From Mycobacterium gallinarum (lineage in GTDB: Bacteria; Actinomycetota; Actinomycetes; Mycobacteriales; Mycobacteriaceae), in NCBI RefSeq assembly GCF_010726765.1, contig NZ_AP022601.1:5766001-5830000 (forward strand): DNA of 64,000 nt, read 5' to 3'. Positions 27,713 to 35,420 of the stretch are shown here, one piece after another (position 1 is the first letter of the stretch; each line of letters begins with the position of its first letter). A model generated the notes under the pieces. The model worked only from the letters and a program-made list of their open reading frames with translations. It was not told the origin of the DNA and ran no database searches. The position numbers and the translations under genes were made by a program.

Positions 27713-28354
27713 TCAGGGACGTGCGGCCGCGACGGTTTCTGCCAGCGCTTCGGGAATCCCAGGAACCCGGGCGACCATATCGAGCAGGGCATGCGCACAC
27801 GCGTCGGCGACGACGTCGATGTCGATCGAGGGGTCCATCATCCGTTGCCTGCACATTTCGAGAGTGAAGGCCAACCACCCGTAGACCACCACACGCAGGT
27901 CGCGCTCGACCTTGGAGTCCAGCTGGTCACCTCCGAAGCCGGCGACGATACGGTCGGCCTGGCGGTCGTTGTCGAGGTCCTCGATGCCGCGCAGGACGGG
28001 GTCGGAGCGGCCTGCGCCGACGTAGGCCGCCCAGGCGACGTTCGGGTTCTGCTCGTAGTAGCGCAGGTAGGCGATGACGCCTTCCCGCAGCTGGTTGAAC
28101 AGACTGAGGTCAGGGCTGGGCGGTGTGTTCGTCGCCTCGAAGAGCCGTTCACTCTCGGCGCGCAGCACCGCGGCGAAGAATGCCCGCTTGTCGGGGAAAT
28201 AGTGGTACATCAGCGCGCGGGAGACGCCGGCCTTCTCGGCGATCTCGTCGATGCGGACGTCGTCATAGGGTCGCTGCCCGAACACCTCGGCGCCCAAGGT
28301 GAGAAGTTCGGCGCGGCGCTCGTCGGGAGACAGCCGCCGTCGGGGTACAGCCAT
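27713..28354 (-). CDS. TetR-family transcriptional regulator (Rv3295-like)
   Basis: 213 residues. HTH: YDDVRIDEIAEKAGVSRALM followed by YHYFPDKRAFFAAVL. The ligand domain has no telling motif. It lies 32 bp upstream of lhr on the same strand, so it may co-transcribe with and control lhr-nei; this order is shared with M. tuberculosis Rv3295-Rv3296-Rv3297 (recalled). An 8-bp palindrome ACATATGT lies 17 bp before its ATG. Target genes and ligand unknown. Confidence 0.87.
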   Translation of the reverse strand: MAVPRRRLSPDERRAELLTLGAEVFGQRPYDDVRIDEIAEKAGVSRALMYHYFPDKRAFFAAVLRAESERLFEATNTPPSPDLSLFNQLREGVIAYLRYYEQNPNVAWAAYVGAGRSDPVLRGIEDLDNDRQADRIVAGFGGDQLDSKVERDLRVVVYGWLAFTLEMCRQRMMDPSIDIDVVADACAHALLDMVARVPGIPEALAETVAAARP

Positions 28355-28370
28355 CAGGCCATCTTAGTTG

Positions 28371-28378
28371 ACATATGT
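28371..28378. promoter_or_regulatory. Palindrome ACATATGT upstream of TetR gene
   Basis: A self-complementary 8-mer within TTGACATATGTACAA, 17-24 bp before the TetR ATG. It could be an autoregulatory site or part of the promoter. Short, so weak evidence. Confidence 0.3.
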
Positions 28379-28477
28379 ACAACAGTGCATGAGCCCCGCC
28401 ATCGCGAGAGTGGGCTTGCGTCACGCCAATGTCGCTTTTCTTGTGCGGGTAACCCACGTTCGCGCGCGGCCGCCGCC

Positions 28478-30052
28478 TCAGCCGAAGTGCACACCCTGGG
28501 CCAGCGGCAGCTCCGACGAGTAGTTGACGGTATTGGTGGCTCGACGCATGTACGCCTTCCACGAATCCGAGCCCGACTCGCGCCCGCCGCCGGTCTGCTT
28601 CTCGCCACCGAAGGCGCCGCCGATCTCGGCGCCCGACGTGCCGATGTTGACGTTGGCGATGCCGCAGTCCGAACCGTCGGCGGCCATGAAGCGTTCCGCC
28701 TCACGCATGTCCATCGTGAAGATCGACGACGAAAGACCTTGCGGCACCGCATTGTTCATCGCGATCGCGTCGTCCAACTCGTCGTAGGTCAGCACATAGA
28801 GGATCGGAGCGAACGTCTCGGAGTGCACCACCTCGGTCTGCGCGGGCATGCGGACGACGGCCGGCGCGACGTAGTAGGCGCTGTCGTCGCCCAGTTCGTG
28901 GCGCTCGCCCCCGAACACCTCGCCACCGTCGGCGCGTGCCTGCTCGAGTGCCCGGACCATGTCGCGGTAGGCGGTCTCGTGGATCAGCGGACCGACCAAC
29001 GTGCCGTCGGCCGTCGGCTCACCGATCGGCAGCTGCCGGTAGGCCGCCACGATCCGGCCGACGAGTTCGTCGGCGACCGACGAGTGCACGATCAGCCGTC
29101 GCATCGTCGTGCATCGCTGTCCGGCGGTGCCCGCGGCGGAGAACACGATGCCGCGCACCGCGAGATCCAGATCGGCCGACGGCGTGACGATCGCGGCGTT
29201 GTTCCCGCCCAGCTCGAGCAACACCTTGCCGAATCGCTGAGCCACCCGCGGCCCGACCTGCTGACCCATCCGCACGGAACCAGTCGCCGACAGCAGGGCC
29301 ACCCGGGGATCGTCGACCAGGCGCTCGCCGACCTCGCGGCCACCCTGGATCAGCCGGCTGACCTCCCGCGGCGCACCCACATCGTCGGCCGCGCGCTCGA
29401 TCAGCGCCTGGCACGCCAGCGCCGTCAGCGGCGTCAGCTCCGAAGGCTTCCACACCACCGTGTCACCACAGACCAGTGCGATCGCCGTGTTCCAGGCCCA
29501 GACCGCCACCGGAAAGTTGAACGCGGTGATGACCCCGACCACGCCCAGCGGATGCCAGGTCTCCATCAGCCGGTGCCCCGGGCGTTCGGACGCGATGGTC
29601 TTGCCGTAGAGCTGACGCGAGAGTCCAACGGCGAACTGGCAGATGTCGATCATCTCCTGCACCTCACCGAGCGCCTCGGACGTGATCTTGCCCGCCTCGA
29701 GAGTGACGAGCGCCGCGACATCGGCCTTGTGCTCGACCAGCAGCTCGCCAAGGCGTGCGACCAACGCGCCGCGGACCGGCGCCGGCGTCGTCCGCCATGT
29801 TGTAAATGCCTGCGCGGCTTCGGCAATGGCCGCATCGGCCTGTTCCAGGCTGGTCTCGGTGATCGTGAACAGCACGTCGCCGGTGATCGGGGTGCTGGCC
29901 TGCAGGCGTGAGCTGGATGTCGCCGGCCTCCCGGCTCCGTGGCCGCCCGGCTCACCTAATTCGGCGGGTGAGCCCACGGCCGTCAGTGCCTCGCGTACGC
30001 GGGTGCGCAGCGCATCGGCCGTTGGCAGCTGGGATTTCTGCATGGTCGTCAT
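28478..30052 (-). CDS. pcd: Aldehyde dehydrogenase, piperideine-6-carboxylate dehydrogenase
   Basis: 524 residues from ATG 30052, fixed by a 4-bp ATGA overlap with the upstream HglS-like gene. ALDH family motifs: ITAFNFPVAVWAWN, VVWKPSELTPL, catalytic Glu in LELGGNNA, catalytic Cys in AGQRCTTMRR and C-terminal GGEKQTGGGRESGSD. Expected to oxidise the semialdehyde/P6C made from lysine by Lat to L-2-aminoadipate with NAD(P)+. The divergent lrpA-lat pair 1.2 kb away supports that assignment. Rv3293 counterpart (recalled). Confidence 0.9.
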   Translation of the reverse strand: MTTMQKSQLPTADALRTRVREALTAVGSPAELGEPGGHGAGRPATSSSRLQASTPITGDVLFTITETSLEQADAAIAEAAQAFTTWRTTPAPVRGALVARLGELLVEHKADVAALVTLEAGKITSEALGEVQEMIDICQFAVGLSRQLYGKTIASERPGHRLMETWHPLGVVGVITAFNFPVAVWAWNTAIALVCGDTVVWKPSELTPLTALACQALIERAADDVGAPREVSRLIQGGREVGERLVDDPRVALLSATGSVRMGQQVGPRVAQRFGKVLLELGGNNAAIVTPSADLDLAVRGIVFSAAGTAGQRCTTMRRLIVHSSVADELVGRIVAAYRQLPIGEPTADGTLVGPLIHETAYRDMVRALEQARADGGEVFGGERHELGDDSAYYVAPAVVRMPAQTEVVHSETFAPILYVLTYDELDDAIAMNNAVPQGLSSSIFTMDMREAERFMAADGSDCGIANVNIGTSGAEIGGAFGGEKQTGGGRESGSDSWKAYMRRATNTVNYSSELPLAQGVHFG

Positions 30053-31251
30053 TGTGATGCCGCTTTCTCGTAGAGCTCGTACGGATCGTGGATGTGGTGG
30101 CCGATCTGTCCGGCCATCCAACTCAGGCTGTACTGCGAACTGTCCGCCTCGTCTGCGGCGTGCGCATCGGAATCGAGGTTGGAGCGGAAGATCCCGGCTG
30201 CTGACGCGGGTAGAAAATCCTCGTAGGCAACCGGTTTCGACGGATCTCCGCCGCGGTAATAGGCCAGGCCCGAGGCTGCCATGGCCTCGTCGGTGGCGGG
30301 GAAGTACGTGTTCCACATCGCTGCCGGGTCGGTTTCAGCCATCGCCTGGTCGTAGCGTCGTCTGCCCTCGGCGGTCAACGCGACGCCGCGCGATTCGACC
30401 TCCCCGAAGCGCACGCGCAACGTGCCCTCGGATACCTGCCCATCATCGTCGCGGAAACGTCTCGGTTCGGAAAGCGCGCGAAAAGACGTCTGCCGCAGCA
30501 GCACGGCGGGCCCGTCGCATCGCGGGGGGCCCTGAATCGCATCGATCATCTCGATGCCCCGCCGCGACATTCGTACGTACAGTTCGTCGATGTCGAGCAC
30601 CCGCGGCGTCAGGTGATTGATGTGTGTGGTTCGCACCCCGGCGATGTCGGCGGCGACCGCGGATACGTGGGCCAACTCGTCGTACCACGCCCGGTCGATC
30701 GGCTCACGTGACAGGGCGAACGCGTCGACCGCGGCGGCGATGAACCGGTCGGCGCTGTCGCGATCGGTGCCTGCGTCGGACGCGATGCGCCGCGCCTCGG
30801 CGATCAGCGCGGGATCGAACAGCTGCCTGTCGGCGAGGTACCGCTCCACACGCATGCGCAGGTCAGGGGCGAAGAACCTTTCGTCGGCTGTGGCCAGCAT
30901 CGAGGTGAACACCCGAAATGGGTTGTGCTCCAAGTCGTCTGAATCGATCGGCCTAAACGCCGTCGATACCACCGGCACGGGGGACCCCGCGTCGCGCAAG
31001 TCATAGAAGCCGACCGGGAACATTCCGAAGGCGGCGAACAGGTCCGCGACGTCGGCGAGTTCGCGCGGGTTGCCGACCCGGATCGCGCCGTGACGCTCGA
31101 CGATCACCCGTTCGGTCGCGTCCAGTTCGCGGTTCACCTCGGCGCTGACCTCGACGAGAGTCGAGTACATCGGTACCTCGGCGGCGTACAGCCGAGAGAG
31201 CGCGGCGGCGAACTCCGCACGCAACTGCCAGGTTTGAACGCGTGCCGTCAT
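30049..31251 (-). CDS. DUF1338 / HglS-type 2-oxoadipate dioxygenase-decarboxylase
   Basis: 400 residues from ATG 31251. Matches the DUF1338 (YdcJ/HglS) family: VRTTHINHLTPRVLDID contains the metal-ligand His, FGEVESRGVALTAEG the Glu ligand, with YEDFLPASAAGIF and SNL at the C-terminus. HglS enzymes convert 2-oxoadipate to D-2-hydroxyglutarate with O2 and Fe(II), a step of lysine catabolism. Here it is translationally coupled to pcd and divergent from lrpA-lat, which makes the same role very plausible (inference). Rv3292 counterpart (recalled, annotated as unknown there). Confidence 0.85.
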   Translation of the reverse strand: MTARVQTWQLRAEFAAALSRLYAAEVPMYSTLVEVSAEVNRELDATERVIVERHGAIRVGNPRELADVADLFAAFGMFPVGFYDLRDAGSPVPVVSTAFRPIDSDDLEHNPFRVFTSMLATADERFFAPDLRMRVERYLADRQLFDPALIAEARRIASDAGTDRDSADRFIAAAVDAFALSREPIDRAWYDELAHVSAVAADIAGVRTTHINHLTPRVLDIDELYVRMSRRGIEMIDAIQGPPRCDGPAVLLRQTSFRALSEPRRFRDDDGQVSEGTLRVRFGEVESRGVALTAEGRRRYDQAMAETDPAAMWNTYFPATDEAMAASGLAYYRGGDPSKPVAYEDFLPASAAGIFRSNLDSDAHAADEADSSQYSLSWMAGQIGHHIHDPYELYEKAASQ

Positions 31252-31281
31252 TTTGCGGCTCTGCTCGGATACAGTGCCGCC

Positions 31282-31734
31282 ATGAGCGAACCGCTCGACG
31301 ACATCGACCGTGTGCTGGCGCGTGAGTTGGTGGCCGACGGACGCGCAACGCTGGCGCACCTCGCGGAAACCGCTGGACTTTCGGTGTCGGCGGTCCAGTC
31401 CCGTGTCCGAAGACTGGAGTCGCGCGGCGTTGTGACGGGATACACGGCGAGAATCAACCCCGAAGCCGTCGGGAAGATGCTGTCGGCGTTCGTGGCCATC
31501 ACTCCTCTCGATCCCTCTCAACCCGATGATGCTCCTGCGCGGCTCGAACACATCGACGCGATCGTGTCGTGCTATTCGGTGGCCGGCGAGGAGAGCTACA
31601 TCCTGCTCGTGCGTGTCGAGACCCCGCGGGCGCTCGAAGACTTACTGCAACAGATACGCACAGCGGCGAACGTACGTACCCGAAGCACCGTCATCTTACA
31701 GACTTTTTACGACGGGCGCGACTACGTGCCGTAA
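31282..31734 (+). CDS. lrpA: Lrp/AsnC-family regulator LrpA
   Basis: 150 residues from ATG 31282. N-terminal HTH ATLAHLAETAGLSVSAVQSRV then RLESRGVVTGYTA linker; the C-terminal RAM ligand-binding domain contains SCYSVAGEESYILLVRVE. Known M. tuberculosis LrpA binds the lat promoter and responds to amino acids such as lysine. Only 30 bp separate it from the divergent HglS-like gene, so it probably controls both sides. Overlapping dyads follow immediately after its stop, before lat. Confidence 0.93.
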   Translation: MSEPLDDIDRVLARELVADGRATLAHLAETAGLSVSAVQSRVRRLESRGVVTGYTARINPEAVGKMLSAFVAITPLDPSQPDDAPARLEHIDAIVSCYSVAGEESYILLVRVETPRALEDLLQQIRTAANVRTRSTVILQTFYDGRDYVP

Positions 31735-31737
31735 TAG

Positions 31738-31765
31738 TTACGGCTCATAGGTCATTTGACCGTAA
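31738..31765. promoter_or_regulatory. Overlapping inverted repeats in the lat promoter
   Basis: GGTCA-TT-TGACC (31750-31761) is a perfect dyad, and TTACGG (31738-31743) pairs with CCGTAA (31760-31765). An AT-rich stretch with GTTAATAT follows directly before the lat ATG at 31787. Lrp proteins bind clustered imperfect dyads, so this is the best candidate LrpA site. Confidence 0.5.
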
Positions 31766-31786
31766 AACTTCTGTTAATATGGGCTT

Positions 31787-33136
31787 ATGACCGCTGTCCT
31801 GACGCACTCTGCCCAAGATGTCTCCGCGGCCTCGCTGGTCCGTCCGGACGACGTCCACAACGTGCTGGCCCGCAGCATCCTGGCCGACGGTATGGACCTC
31901 GTTCTCGACATCGACCGCTCTTCCGGCTCGTACCTGGTCGACGCCCGTACCGGCAAGCGCTACCTCGACATGTTCACGTTCTTCGCGTCGTCGGCCCTCG
32001 GGATGAACCATCCGGCGCTCGCGAATGACGAGGACTTCCGCGCCGAACTCGCCCAGGCGGCGGTCAACAAACCCAGCAACTCCGACATCTACTCGGTGCC
32101 GATGGCGCGTTTCGTGTCGACCTTCGCGCGCGTGCTCGGCGACCCGGCGCTGCCTCACCTGTTCTTCGTCGACGGGGGAGCGCTGGCCGTCGAGAACGCG
32201 TTGAAGGTCGCGTTCGATTGGAAGAGCAGGCACAACGAGGCGAATGGGATCGACCCCGCCCTCGGTTCCAAGGTGCTGCATCTGCGCGGCGCCTTCCACG
32301 GCCGCAGCGGCTACACGCTCTCGCTGACCAACACCGACCCCAACAAGGTCGCCCGTTTCCCGAAGTTCGACTGGCCGCGCATCGACGCGCCGTTTACCCG
32401 GCCCGGCTTGGACGATAAAGCCATGGATGCCCTCGAGGCGGAGTCGCTTCGCCAGGCCCGAACGGCGTTCGAGGCCCACCCGCACGACATCGCGTGCTTC
32501 ATCGCCGAGCCCATCCAGGGTGAGGGCGGTGACCGCCATTTCCGGCCGCAGTTCTTCGCAGCGATGCGTGACCTGTGCGACGAATTCGACGCACTGTTGA
32601 TCTTCGACGAGGTGCAGACGGGCTGCGGAATGACCGGAACCCCTTGGGCGTACCAGCAATTGGGGGTTGCGCCCGATGTGGTCGCATTCGGCAAGAAGAC
32701 GCAGGTGTGCGGCGTCATGGCCGGCGGCCGTGTCGACGAGGTGCCCGACAACGTGTTCGCGGTCAGCTCCCGGATCAACTCGACGTGGGGCGGCAACCTC
32801 GTCGACATGGTGCGCTCTCGGCGCATCCTCGAGGTCATCGAGTCCGACCAGCTGATGATCCGGGCCGCCCATGCGGGTCGATACCTGCTCGATCGGCTCG
32901 CTGAGCTCGCCGAGGAATTTCCAGACTTGGTGCTCGACGTTCGAGGACGCGGTCTGATGTGCGCCTTCAGCCTGCCCAGCGCGGCGCTGCGCGACGAGCT
33001 GATCGGCAAGTTGTGGGACCGCGGCGTGATCATGCTCGCCAGCGGACCGGACAGCGTGCGGTTCCGGCCCGCGCTGACGGTATCGCGCCCAGAGATCGAC
33101 ACCGCGGTCGACGCGGTGCGCGACGCGCTGCGCTAA
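31787..33136 (+). CDS. lat: L-lysine epsilon-aminotransferase
   Basis: 449-residue PLP enzyme transferring the epsilon-amino group of lysine to 2-oxoglutarate, giving piperideine-6-carboxylate. Class III aminotransferase features: FFVDGGALAVENALKVAFDW, FIAEPIQGEGGDRHF, the PLP-ring Asp in LLIFDEVQTGCGMTG, and the Schiff-base Lys in VVAFGKKTQVCGV. Strongly induced in dormancy in M. tuberculosis (known). Follows lrpA by 52 bp of putative operator DNA. Its 3' end overlaps the convergent nuclease-like gene by 4 bp. Confidence 0.95.
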   Translation: MTAVLTHSAQDVSAASLVRPDDVHNVLARSILADGMDLVLDIDRSSGSYLVDARTGKRYLDMFTFFASSALGMNHPALANDEDFRAELAQAAVNKPSNSDIYSVPMARFVSTFARVLGDPALPHLFFVDGGALAVENALKVAFDWKSRHNEANGIDPALGSKVLHLRGAFHGRSGYTLSLTNTDPNKVARFPKFDWPRIDAPFTRPGLDDKAMDALEAESLRQARTAFEAHPHDIACFIAEPIQGEGGDRHFRPQFFAAMRDLCDEFDALLIFDEVQTGCGMTGTPWAYQQLGVAPDVVAFGKKTQVCGVMAGGRVDEVPDNVFAVSSRINSTWGGNLVDMVRSRRILEVIESDQLMIRAAHAGRYLLDRLAELAEEFPDLVLDVRGRGLMCAFSLPSAALRDELIGKLWDRGVIMLASGPDSVRFRPALTVSRPEIDTAVDAVRDALR

Positions 33137-33723
33137 ACCTCGGTCGGTGTGGTGGGCGCTGTGAGGCGTCGGATGACCGCCCGCAGGCGGGGCAGATCGG
33201 AGCCGCCGACCAGTTCGCAACCGTGAAGCTCCGCCAGTTTGCGTGCGGCAGGGGTGAATTCGTGGTTCGTGACCACCATGGTGCTGGCGCAGTCGTGCAT
33301 CGGCGCACCCGCGACGACCTCCTGGATCGCGCCCGCGCCGACGGGTCGCGCCTGTCGTTTGCATTGAATGGCAACGCGATTGGGGCGCCAGCCGACGACG
33401 ATGTCGACGCCCCAGTCGCCGGTGGTCGACGTCATGATCACCGGCGCCCCGCTGGACCGCGCGATCCGTGCAACGTAGTCCTCGAACTCCGTTCCTGACA
33501 TCGCGGCTGTCACATCCTCGCGTGGATGCGGGGTACTGATGCCGTGGATCGCGCCGCGGATGAAGTGTGGCGCCGCGACGATGACCAACGGAGCCGCCGC
33601 GGCGACCACCAGGCTCCACCCCGGCGTCACGCCCAGCATCCAGGCGGCCACGCCGAGGCAGCCCGCGGCGAGCAATTGCCACTTCAGCGCCACGCGGCGA
33701 ATGGTAGGGGCGCGCGCCGACAT
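33133..33723 (-). CDS. Membrane-anchored Mrr-like restriction endonuclease-fold protein
   Basis: 196 residues. Two N-terminal membrane spans (about residues 15-33 and 36-55) are followed by a soluble Mrr_cat-type domain: MSGTEFEDYVARIARSSG, then GDWGVDIVV...RVAIQCKRQARPVG. This supplies the Asp and QxK of the PD-(D/E)xK core and the typical basic residues, then a conserved AIQEVVAGAPMHDCASTMVVTN. Such membrane-bound Mrr-like proteins are widespread but uncharacterised; DNA cleavage is plausible, not shown. It converges on lat with a 4-bp overlap. Confidence 0.78.
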   Translation of the reverse strand: MSARAPTIRRVALKWQLLAAGCLGVAAWMLGVTPGWSLVVAAAAPLVIVAAPHFIRGAIHGISTPHPREDVTAAMSGTEFEDYVARIARSSGAPVIMTSTTGDWGVDIVVGWRPNRVAIQCKRQARPVGAGAIQEVVAGAPMHDCASTMVVTNHEFTPAARKLAELHGCELVGGSDLPRLRAVIRRLTAPTTPTEV

Positions 33724-33790
33724 CGGTTACCAGCCACGCCGCACGCAGTCCGATATGCGAAAGCGTCGATCCCGTCGCCGCGACCCGGGA

Positions 33791-33809
33791 CGAGATCCGC
33801 CGGATCTCG
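33791..33809. repeat. Inverted repeat CGAGATCC-GCC-GGATCTCG
   Basis: Perfect 8-bp arms with a 3-nt centre, directly before the SigF-like -35 at 33811 and between the divergent nuclease gene and the membrane-protein gene. It has no T-tract on the plus side, so an operator or an attenuating hairpin are both possible. Confidence 0.5.
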
Positions 33810-33810
33810 G

Positions 33811-33836
33811 GTTTACCAGTTCAACGCGCAGGGAAT
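33811..33836 (+). promoter_or_regulatory. SigF-like promoter GTTT-N16-GGGAAT
   Basis: Matches the mycobacterial SigF consensus GTTT-N15/17-GGGTAT except for one base in the -10. The expected transcript start (about 33843) is about 36 bp before the GTG of the small membrane gene at 33879. Confidence 0.5.
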
Positions 33837-33878
33837 CTTCTACCCGTTCCCATCGGTGACTTTCGGGAGAGTCCGGCC

Positions 33879-34250
33879 GTGTACCAAAGCCCTGAGCGTG
33901 TGCGACAAGACGACGCCAACGTGCGTGATGCTGTGCGTTTCGGCGCGGCTTTCGCGGTGGCAGGCATTGCGTTCCTGTTCACCGCCGCCGTCTGGGTGAG
34001 TAACTGCAGCGGCGCGACGGCTGACACGGTTGCGTGCGGGGCACCCCAGCGAACTCTGCTTGCCCTCGGGGCACCCGTCATCCTGCTGTTCGGCGGGCTG
34101 CGCGCCTTCTTCCGCACGTACCAGACGTGGCGCAGGCAGGAAACGTGGTGGGCATGGCAGGGCGTCGGCTGGCTCCTGCTGACGATGATGCTGTTGGTGC
34201 TGACCATGAGCCTGCCGTCGCTGGCCGGACCTGCGGTGTTCGGAGGATGA
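33879..34250 (+). CDS. Small membrane protein (Rv3289c-like)
   Basis: 123 residues from GTG 33879. Three likely membrane spans: about residues 20-40 (FGAAFAVAGIAFLFTAAVW), 60-76 (LALGAPVILLFGGLRAFF) and 92-112 (VGWLLLTMMLLVLTMSL). Two cysteines lie in the extracytoplasmic loop (SNCSGATADTVACG) and could form a disulfide. The function is unknown. It sits immediately upstream of usfY as in M. tuberculosis (recalled) and behind a SigF-like promoter, so a stress-envelope role is likely (inference). Confidence 0.78.
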   Translation: MYQSPERVRQDDANVRDAVRFGAAFAVAGIAFLFTAAVWVSNCSGATADTVACGAPQRTLLALGAPVILLFGGLRAFFRTYQTWRRQETWWAWQGVGWLLLTMMLLVLTMSLPSLAGPAVFGG

Positions 34251-34349
34251 CGGATCAGCCGCTGACGGCGGTTGCACTCGTGTGCAGCCTCAAGCCCAGC
34301 CCGGCACCATCCAGCAGCGAGTTGATGGCCGAGCATGTCTGCGATGTTC

Positions 34350-34375
34350 GTTTCTCCCACAGCGGAGCCGGGTAG
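34350..34375 (+). promoter_or_regulatory. SigF promoter GTTT-N16-GGGTAG for usfY
   Basis: The -35 GTTT is at 34350-34353 and the -10 GGGTAG at 34370-34375 with 16-bp spacing, close to the SigF consensus. Transcription would start near 34382, about 53 nt before the usfY ATG. The rest of the 184-bp gap shows no gene. Confidence 0.65.
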
Positions 34376-34434
34376 TTCTACCGTTGAATCAGCCCATTTA
34401 GGGCGGCCACAGGTATGCCTAGAGAGGAGTACCG

Positions 34435-34743
34435 ATGAAAGGCCCAAAGGATCCCGTCGACCATGCGCGAACCACACGCCCGCATGCCGGGGAGTCAATG
34501 AAAGACAACAAAATCATGCCGGGGCTCATCCTGATAGGAGTGGCCCTGGTGCTGTTCGTCTCATGCCTGGCGGCATTCGCCACCAAGCACCATGACGTCG
34601 GGCTGATGCTGGCTTCTTTCGCCGGCGTCGGATTCGTCGCCGGCGGCGGATGGCTGATGATCGAGCACCTGAGGGTGCGGCGAATCGAAGACCGTTGGTA
34701 CGCAGAGCATCCCGATGCCCTGCGTCAGCGACCAAGTAGTTAG
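34435..34743 (+). CDS. usfY: UsfY, small SigF-locus membrane protein
   Basis: 102 residues from ATG 34435, after GAGAGGAG; an internal ATG at 34498 (MKDNKI) is also possible. Two spans: IMPGLILIGVALVLFVSCLA and DVGLMLASFAGVGFVAGGGW, followed by a charged C-terminal tail EHLRVRRIEDRWYAEHP. The UsfY family is restricted to actinobacteria and always sits near sigF; its role is unknown. A SigF-type promoter precedes it and a strong terminator follows. Confidence 0.85.
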   Translation: MKGPKDPVDHARTTRPHAGESMKDNKIMPGLILIGVALVLFVSCLAAFATKHHDVGLMLASFAGVGFVAGGGWLMIEHLRVRRIEDRWYAEHPDALRQRPSS

Positions 34744-34756
34744 GACGCACGAAAGC

Positions 34757-34789
34757 GAAAAAGGCCCAGCCGGTTGGCTGGGGCCTTTT
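34757..34789. terminator. Strong bidirectional rho-independent terminator
   Basis: The hairpin AAGGCCCAGCC / GGCTGGGGCCTT has a GGTT loop and one bulge, with an A-run on the left and a T-run on the right. It can therefore end both usfY (plus) and the convergent CsbD-like gene (minus). It is the clearest intrinsic terminator in the window. Confidence 0.85.
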
Positions 34790-34806
34790 CCGTGGAGAAT
34801 TTGAGG

Positions 34807-35043
34807 CTACTGCTCGGCTTTCTGACGCTCCTCGGCTGCCTTGGCTCCGCCGCGTGCGGATTCAGCTTCGGCTTCCTTCTTGGCGGCGTCCCGCTGGGCG
34901 TCGGCCTTGTCCTGCTGGGCTTCGCCCTCGCGGACCATGTCGTCACGGCCGGTCACGGTGCCGACAGCTTCCTTCGCCTTGCCCTTGACGCCTTCGACGA
35001 CGCCCTTGATGCCTTCTTCGGGGCCACTGTTCTTCTCAGTCAT
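34807..35043 (-). CDS. CsbD-like small hydrophilic stress protein
   Basis: 78 residues from ATG 35043 behind GGAAAGG. Very charged and without membrane spans: a repeated helical pattern EGIKGVVEGVKGKAKEAVGT is the CsbD core motif, followed by an Ala/Glu/Lys/Gln-rich coiled tail. CsbD proteins are general-stress proteins under SigB/SigF control in other bacteria; their biochemical role is unknown. A GTTT-N15-GGGTAA promoter (35128-35152) supports SigF control here. Confidence 0.83.
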   Translation of the reverse strand: MTEKNSGPEEGIKGVVEGVKGKAKEAVGTVTGRDDMVREGEAQQDKADAQRDAAKKEAEAESARGGAKAAEERQKAEQ

Positions 35044-35127
35044 ACGTTGCCTTTCCGCTATGTAGTGGAATCGGTCCAGCCCACTTCTTGAGCGTGGGGC
35101 CGCGGGGATCGCCCCGCGATCCAAGGG

Positions 35128-35152
35128 TTACCCGGGCCTGTGGACGCTAAAC
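35128..35152 (-). promoter_or_regulatory. SigF promoter GTTT-N15-GGGTAA for the CsbD-like gene
   Basis: On the minus strand the -35 (35152-35149) overlaps the stop of the upstream acidic-protein gene and the -10 is at 35133-35128. Spacing is 15 bp. It would give a leader of about 80 nt to the ATG at 35043. Confidence 0.65.
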
Positions 35153-35344
35153 GCGATCGTCTTCGGGGTCGATGTCAACCGTTTCCAGCTGTTCCTGCCA
35201 GTCGGCGGCGGCGGCCTCGAGGGGCAATTCGCCTGGCGGCTCGGCAGTTGCTTCCTCGTCCAGACCCGGCTCGCTCACCGGCCGTAGTTGGTCGGCGGCG
35301 TCGGCATCGGGAATGTCGTAGGGGAGGTCTTGATCGTCGCGCAT
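35147..35344 (-). CDS. Tiny acidic protein of the SigF locus
   Basis: 65 residues, strongly acidic (about 20 Asp/Glu against three Arg and no Lys), with DLPYDIPDADAADQL at the N-terminus and DIDPEDD at the C-terminus. No cysteine or membrane span. No family is recognised. A textbook SigF promoter ends only 12 bp before its ATG, so the transcript would be almost leaderless. Codon use and the promoter argue that it is real. Confidence 0.7.
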   Translation of the reverse strand: MRDDQDLPYDIPDADAADQLRPVSEPGLDEEATAEPPGELPLEAAAADWQEQLETVDIDPEDDRV

Positions 35345-35355
35345 GATGCTCGAGG

Positions 35356-35380
35356 ATACCCTCGTCCCGGATCCGAAAAC
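35356..35380 (-). promoter_or_regulatory. Consensus SigF promoter GTTT-N15-GGGTAT
   Basis: Minus-strand GTTT at 35380-35377 and GGGTAT at 35361-35356, spacing 15 bp: a perfect match to the SigF consensus. The expected start (about 35349) leaves 4-6 nt before the ATG of the acidic protein at 35344. Confidence 0.75.
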
Positions 35381-35420
35381 GATTTGGTGCTTGAGTTTTT
35401 GGTCTCCTACGGCCCCGGCG

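Noticed and set aside
34807-35124. Longer start for the CsbD-like gene at 35124
   Set aside because: The extra N-terminal residues lie over the SigF promoter region, and the ATG at 35043 has a good ribosome-binding site and begins the family motif.
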